NCBI GenBank assembly: GCA_015493185.1
Contig: WGDQ01000558.1
Span: forward strand, 1-9,145
Length of the DNA: 9,145 nt
From: Planctomycetaceae bacterium
GTDB lineage: Bacteria > Planctomycetota > Planctomycetia > Pirellulales > JAEUIK01
Reading direction: 5' to 3'
Under the pieces are notes generated by a model. The model had not been told where the DNA came from, searched no databases, and worked only from the letters and a program-made list of their open reading frames with translations. Both the position numbers and the translations under genes were made by a program. Numbering within the stretch: the stretch's first letter is position 1; the number at the start of each line of letters is the position of its first letter. Positions 6,586 to 9,145 of the stretch are shown here, in pieces.

Positions 6586-8106
6586 CTAGCTGCGGTCTTC
6601 GGGCTCGCGACGCTGCTGTTCGTCGCTGTATTTGGCTTCGGGAATCTCACTCTCGGGCGTGCCGCCGGCGGCCTGTTCGATGGCAAATTCATCCGACTCT
6701 TCGACCTCGAACGGCACATCCTGAAACTCGGCGTGTTCGAGAATCCGATCGACCGTCTTGCGCTCGATAATCTGATTGCGGAGCGAGTCCATAAGGTCTT
6801 GTTTTTCCAACTGGGCCCGAATGCGTCGGGGGGTCTGACGTGTCTGCAACGCGATGCGGTAGATCTCCTCGTCGTAATCTTCGGGCGACGCCTCGATCCC
6901 TTCTTCTTCCGCGATCCGTTCGAGCACGAAATGCTCTTTCAACGCCTGCTCGGTGGCCGATTGGCTGTTTTGCCATATCACGTTGGCACGGGCCTGAATC
7001 TCTTCCTCCGAAAAGCCCGCGCTCCGCAGTTCCATCACCAATCGTTCGATCTCGCGCTTGGTCTGGCGTTGCAGCAGGTCGGGGGGCAGTTCCCAATCGG
7101 CCGATTCGGTCAATGCCGCCAACACCTGCTTTCGTGCCCGTTGCTGTTGCTCGAAGGCCAGACGGCGCTTGAGATCTTCGCGGACGGCTTCCCGCAGTTC
7201 TTCCTCCGATTTGAAACCGCCCAGTTGTTCGAGCAATTCGGGGGTTAGCTTGGGCAGTTCGAGCCGCTTGACTTCGAGCACCTCGAAAATGCCCTTGACC
7301 GTCTTGCCACGCAACGACTCGTCGGGGGCCTCGTCGCTGATGGTGACGTCGATTTCGCGGGTTTCGCCCGCTTTGACGCCGGCCATCTTCTTGTCGAAAT
7401 CGTCGATGCGGGCGTCGCGGAAGCTGAGCACGCGGCGAATGCGGATAAGCTCTTCTTTTCCCTCAGAGAGCACGCGGTCGCCGTCTTTGAACGTGATATT
7501 CACCGTGATGTAGTCGCCCGGTTCGGCCGGGCCGTCGTGCGGCACCAGACGCCCGTGCTGGGCCAGCAGGCGTTCCAAACGCCGCTTGACGTCTTCCTCG
7601 GTGAACTCGCGTACCGGCCGTTCGATCTTGAGGCCCTTCCACTCGGGCAACTCGAACTCGGGGCGCACTTCCAGATCGAACTCGAAAACCATCGGGCCTT
7701 CATCCGGAAGCTCGACCGCCATCACGTCGATGTCCGGCTCGCTGATCGCCGCTAAATTTTCTTGTTCGGTTACCTGGGTCAGCGCGTCCATCAGCAGCGA
7801 GCCTTTGACCTGCTCCTTCACCTCTTTGCGGTAGCGCTGCTCGACCAATGCTCGCGGCGCGCGGCCCGGCCGAAAACCCGGCACATTGGCCGTGGGCATC
7901 AGTTCACGGAAAGCCTCATCGAAGTAACGGTCGATGTCTTCGCGGGGGATCGTCACCGTGATATGACGCTGACACGCACTGCGTGGCTCGATCCGCACGT
8001 CGAGATGCAGTTTCTGCGTTTCTTCGGAGGCAACATCCTGATCGTCCGTTTGCACGTCGGGGTTGTCTTGGACGGCCTGATCCGCGTCCTTTTCCTCTGC
8101 TGCCAT
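6586..8106 (-). CDS. tig: Trigger factor, ribosome-associated chaperone with acidic extensions
   Basis: Trigger factor binds the ribosome exit tunnel and shields nascent chains. This copy has 506 residues against about 430 in E. coli. Residues 1-31 are an extra acidic Asp/Glu/Gln-rich stretch. The ribosome-binding domain follows (about 32-150) with the signature GFRPGRAP at 77-84, matching GFRKGKVP in E. coli. A PPIase-like domain spans about 168-282 (GDYITVNITFKDGD, then GVKAGETREIDVTI). Where active FKBP-type domains have an IPGFE-like segment, this one reads IDDFDKK (234-240), so isomerase activity may be lost. The helical chaperone arms run from about 285 to 462, followed by an acidic Glu/Pro-rich tail. 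The ATG at 8104-8106 is the first ATG; the frame continues upstream to a GTG at 8175 with no better signal. The ribosome binding site is weak. It is the first gene of the tig-clpP-clpP run, placing folding next to degradation. Confidence 0.95.
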   Translation of the reverse strand: MAAEEKDADQAVQDNPDVQTDDQDVASEETQKLHLDVRIEPRSACQRHITVTIPREDIDRYFDEAFRELMPTANVPGFRPGRAPRALVEQRYRKEVKEQVKGSLLMDALTQVTEQENLAAISEPDIDVMAVELPDEGPMVFEFDLEVRPEFELPEWKGLKIERPVREFTEEDVKRRLERLLAQHGRLVPHDGPAEPGDYITVNITFKDGDRVLSEGKEELIRIRRVLSFRDARIDDFDKKMAGVKAGETREIDVTISDEAPDESLRGKTVKGIFEVLEVKRLELPKLTPELLEQLGGFKSEEELREAVREDLKRRLAFEQQQRARKQVLAALTESADWELPPDLLQRQTKREIERLVMELRSAGFSEEEIQARANVIWQNSQSATEQALKEHFVLERIAEEEGIEASPEDYDEEIYRIALQTRQTPRRIRAQLEKQDLMDSLRNQIIERKTVDRILEHAEFQDVPFEVEESDEFAIEQAAGGTPESEIPEAKYSDEQQRREPEDRS

Positions 8107-8194
8107 GGCTTTTCGATTCGTGTGCTGAACTGGTGCTGAACAATGGGGGAAGGAAGAACTTTGAACGATGGGCACTGGGACGGCCCAACGGTTT

Positions 8195-8223
8195 TGTATC
8201 GGCTCGACTCAAATGCCTGCCAA
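8195..8223 (-). promoter_or_regulatory. Promoter candidate for tig
   Basis: On the minus strand, TTGGCA (8218-8223; five of six consensus bases) is followed after 17 bases by GATACA (8195-8200; three of six). The predicted start near 8188 gives a leader of about 80 bases before the ATG at 8106. Spacing and position fit tig; the -10 is poor. Confidence 0.4.
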
Positions 8224-8249
8224 CTCGGCGCCGTCCGGGCAAGACAGCG

Positions 8250-8293
8250 GATTTTTCTCTGTCTTCGCGTTTCTCTCTGTGTCTTCGTCTGCG
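8250..8293 (-). repeat. Degenerate CAGAGA-type interspersed repeat, copy 1
   Basis: Read on the minus strand, this begins CGCAGACGAAGACACAGAG and ends GACAGAGAAAAATC. Its start and end resemble those of copy 2 at 8765-8801 in the opposite orientation. I recall CGCAGAGACGCAGAGAA-like intergenic repeats from many environmental bacteria; the identification is from memory. Confidence 0.4.
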
Positions 8294-8764
8294 CGAATCG
8301 AGCGATCGAGGCGCCCTCGTTTTGCCGAGTCTCTAAATGCTCGTCTGCGATACGCGATTCACCAACGCCTCGATGCCTTTTCGGGGTTCGGCCGGCGCCG
8401 ATCGTGTTGACCCAGCTTCAGATTTTCGTCTGCGAGTTCCAATGAAAACGTGAATGAAGAAAAAAACTCGTGGCGTGCGTGGCTCGTGGTCCAATCGGTC
8501 GGTTTTTCAACCGTGGTGCCACGACCAGTGTTGGAAACCAGCCACCGACGCGCCGCACTGCCCCCCATCACGCTGAACTACGTCCGGGCGGCCTTCGCAA
8601 CCAGCCGACCTTTCCTTGCTTTGGCTCGACAACTTCCGACCACTTCTACCGGCTGTCGAGTGTTGCGTGTGGCTTGCACCTTCCGGCATACCGCAGCCGT
8701 CGCGCGATCTCACAAAGCTGACACACGACGTCGGGCAACCGCTACCGGCTGAAGCTTCCTGCAC

Positions 8765-8801
8765 CGCAGAGACAAAACGCCAAGTAGGACGCAGAGAAAT
8801 C
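8765..8801 (+). repeat. Degenerate CAGAGA-type interspersed repeat, copy 2
   Basis: This begins CGCAGAGACAAAACGCC and ends GACGCAGAGAAATC. It lies about 50 bases past the 3' end of the tRNA gene and is inverted relative to copy 1, so the two copies bracket roughly 470 bases of non-coding DNA. Confidence 0.4.
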
Positions 8802-8851
8802 AAGCGACTCGAGCGACACCCGTGGTCCGGTTCGAGCGAGGCCGAGCAAAG

Positions 8852-8924
8852 AGCGGGTGATGGGATTCGAACCCACGACAACGACGTTGGCAACGTCGTG
8901 CTCTACCAACTGAGCTACACCCGC
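8852..8924 (-). tRNA. tRNA-Gly (anticodon GCC)
   Basis: The 73-base gene folds into a full cloverleaf. The acceptor GCGGGTG pairs with CACCCGC in all seven positions. The D stem is GCTC/GAGC around AGTTGGTA. The anticodon stem CGACG/CGTCG encloses the loop TTGCCAA, giving anticodon GCC at 8889-8891, which reads GGC and GGT. The variable loop is TTGTC, and the T arm is GTGGG/CCCAT with loop TTCGAAT (the outermost and inner pairs include G-T wobble). The discriminator base is T, as usual for bacterial tRNA-Gly. The 3' CCA is not encoded, so it must be added by the CCA-adding enzyme. Confidence 0.97.
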
Positions 8925-9092
8925 TTCTTTAGCCTTAGCTCCGCCTCGGCCTCTTTTATCCCGTTTCGGCTCGCGTGGTCCGCTTTTCCCATCTTCGAAC
9001 AGGCGTCAGCTACTCGCTGGAACAACTGCCCGATTGGGAGGCACCGCCGCGTGAACCGATCACGAAATTCCCGCAGAGACCGGAACCCACGG

Positions 9093-9120
9093 ATTATAGG
9101 AGCGCTGTTTGCGCGTGCAA
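9093..9120 (-). promoter_or_regulatory. Promoter candidate upstream of tRNA-Gly
   Basis: A perfect TATAAT lies on the minus strand at 9093-9098, with TTGCAC 16 bases upstream (9115-9120; three of six consensus bases). A better -35, TTGACC (9121-9126), is 22 bases away, which is too far. The predicted start is about 160 bases before the mature tRNA, so a long 5' leader would be removed by processing. I see no gene in 8925-9145. Confidence 0.5.
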
Positions 9121-9145
9121 GGTCAATTGCCTCATCTGAACAGGC

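Larger units (their letters stand above)
8224..8851. other. Non-coding spacer between tRNA-Gly and tig
   Basis: No convincing gene lies here. Frames such as plus 8450-8752 lack a ribosome binding site and resemble no known protein. The spacer contains two degenerate CGCAGA...CAGAGAAA repeats near its ends, three copies of TCGTCTGCG (8285, 8341, 8426) and a pair of adjacent small hairpins: CGGTT/AACCG at 8499-8512 and CGTGG/CCACG at 8511-8522. Confidence 0.6.

Noticed and set aside
8107..8175. Longer trigger factor starting at GTG 8175
   Set aside because: No ribosome binding site before the GTG, and the extra residues are uncharged Ser/His-rich sequence; the ATG at 8106 is the first ATG and begins the acidic extension.
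8450..8752. 100-codon plus-strand frame in the tRNA-tig spacer
   Set aside because: No ribosome binding site, no known motif, and it crosses hairpins and repeat-like DNA.
8507..8893. 128-codon minus-strand frame next to tRNA-Gly
   Set aside because: It runs into the tRNA gene and has no protein-like pattern.

Overview
The window is GC-rich bacterial chromosome that looks like a planctomycete, probably of the Pirellulales type. That is an inference from the tig-clpP-clpP gene order, the acidic extensions on trigger factor, the style of the GAPDH, a large lineage-type lipoprotein with disordered tails, and the long non-coding spacers. No sequence search was possible. Apart from the lipoprotein, every full-length gene is housekeeping. 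I see no phage, transposase, CRISPR, toxin-antitoxin, secretion or biosynthetic genes.

Layout, left to right. Positions 1-314 (minus) hold the N-terminal part of a DUF4404-like protein that runs off the window. Positions 315-1153 are non-coding and contain a good sigma70-type promoter (819-847) facing the next gene. Positions 1154-2173 (plus) encode a glycolytic NAD-type glyceraldehyde-3-phosphate dehydrogenase that starts with GTG behind a clear ribosome binding site. A long imperfect hairpin (2178-2249) separates it from a convergent gene at 2344-3933 (minus), a 529-residue predicted lipoprotein with a short coiled coil, long low-complexity stretches and one apparently folded core domain. 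About 930 bases without a convincing gene follow.

Positions 4868-8106 hold a protein-quality-control cluster on the minus strand, read right to left: trigger factor (tig), then two divergent clpP genes. Both ClpPs keep a complete Ser-His-Asp triad but differ around the active-site serine and at both termini, so they may form a mixed ClpP1P2-type peptidase. No clpX lies in the window. The two spacers in this cluster (255 and 242 bases) contain hairpins and one weak promoter candidate, so it may not be a single tight operon. Upstream of tig are a candidate promoter, about 630 bases of non-coding DNA with degenerate repeats, and a tRNA-Gly(GCC) gene at 8852-8924 (minus) with a perfect TATAAT box about 170 bases upstream.

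No clearly new multi-gene system is visible. The points most worth a second look are the paired unlike ClpPs, the lipoprotein core domain, the unusual trigger factor, the long gapA leader and the repeats in the spacers.
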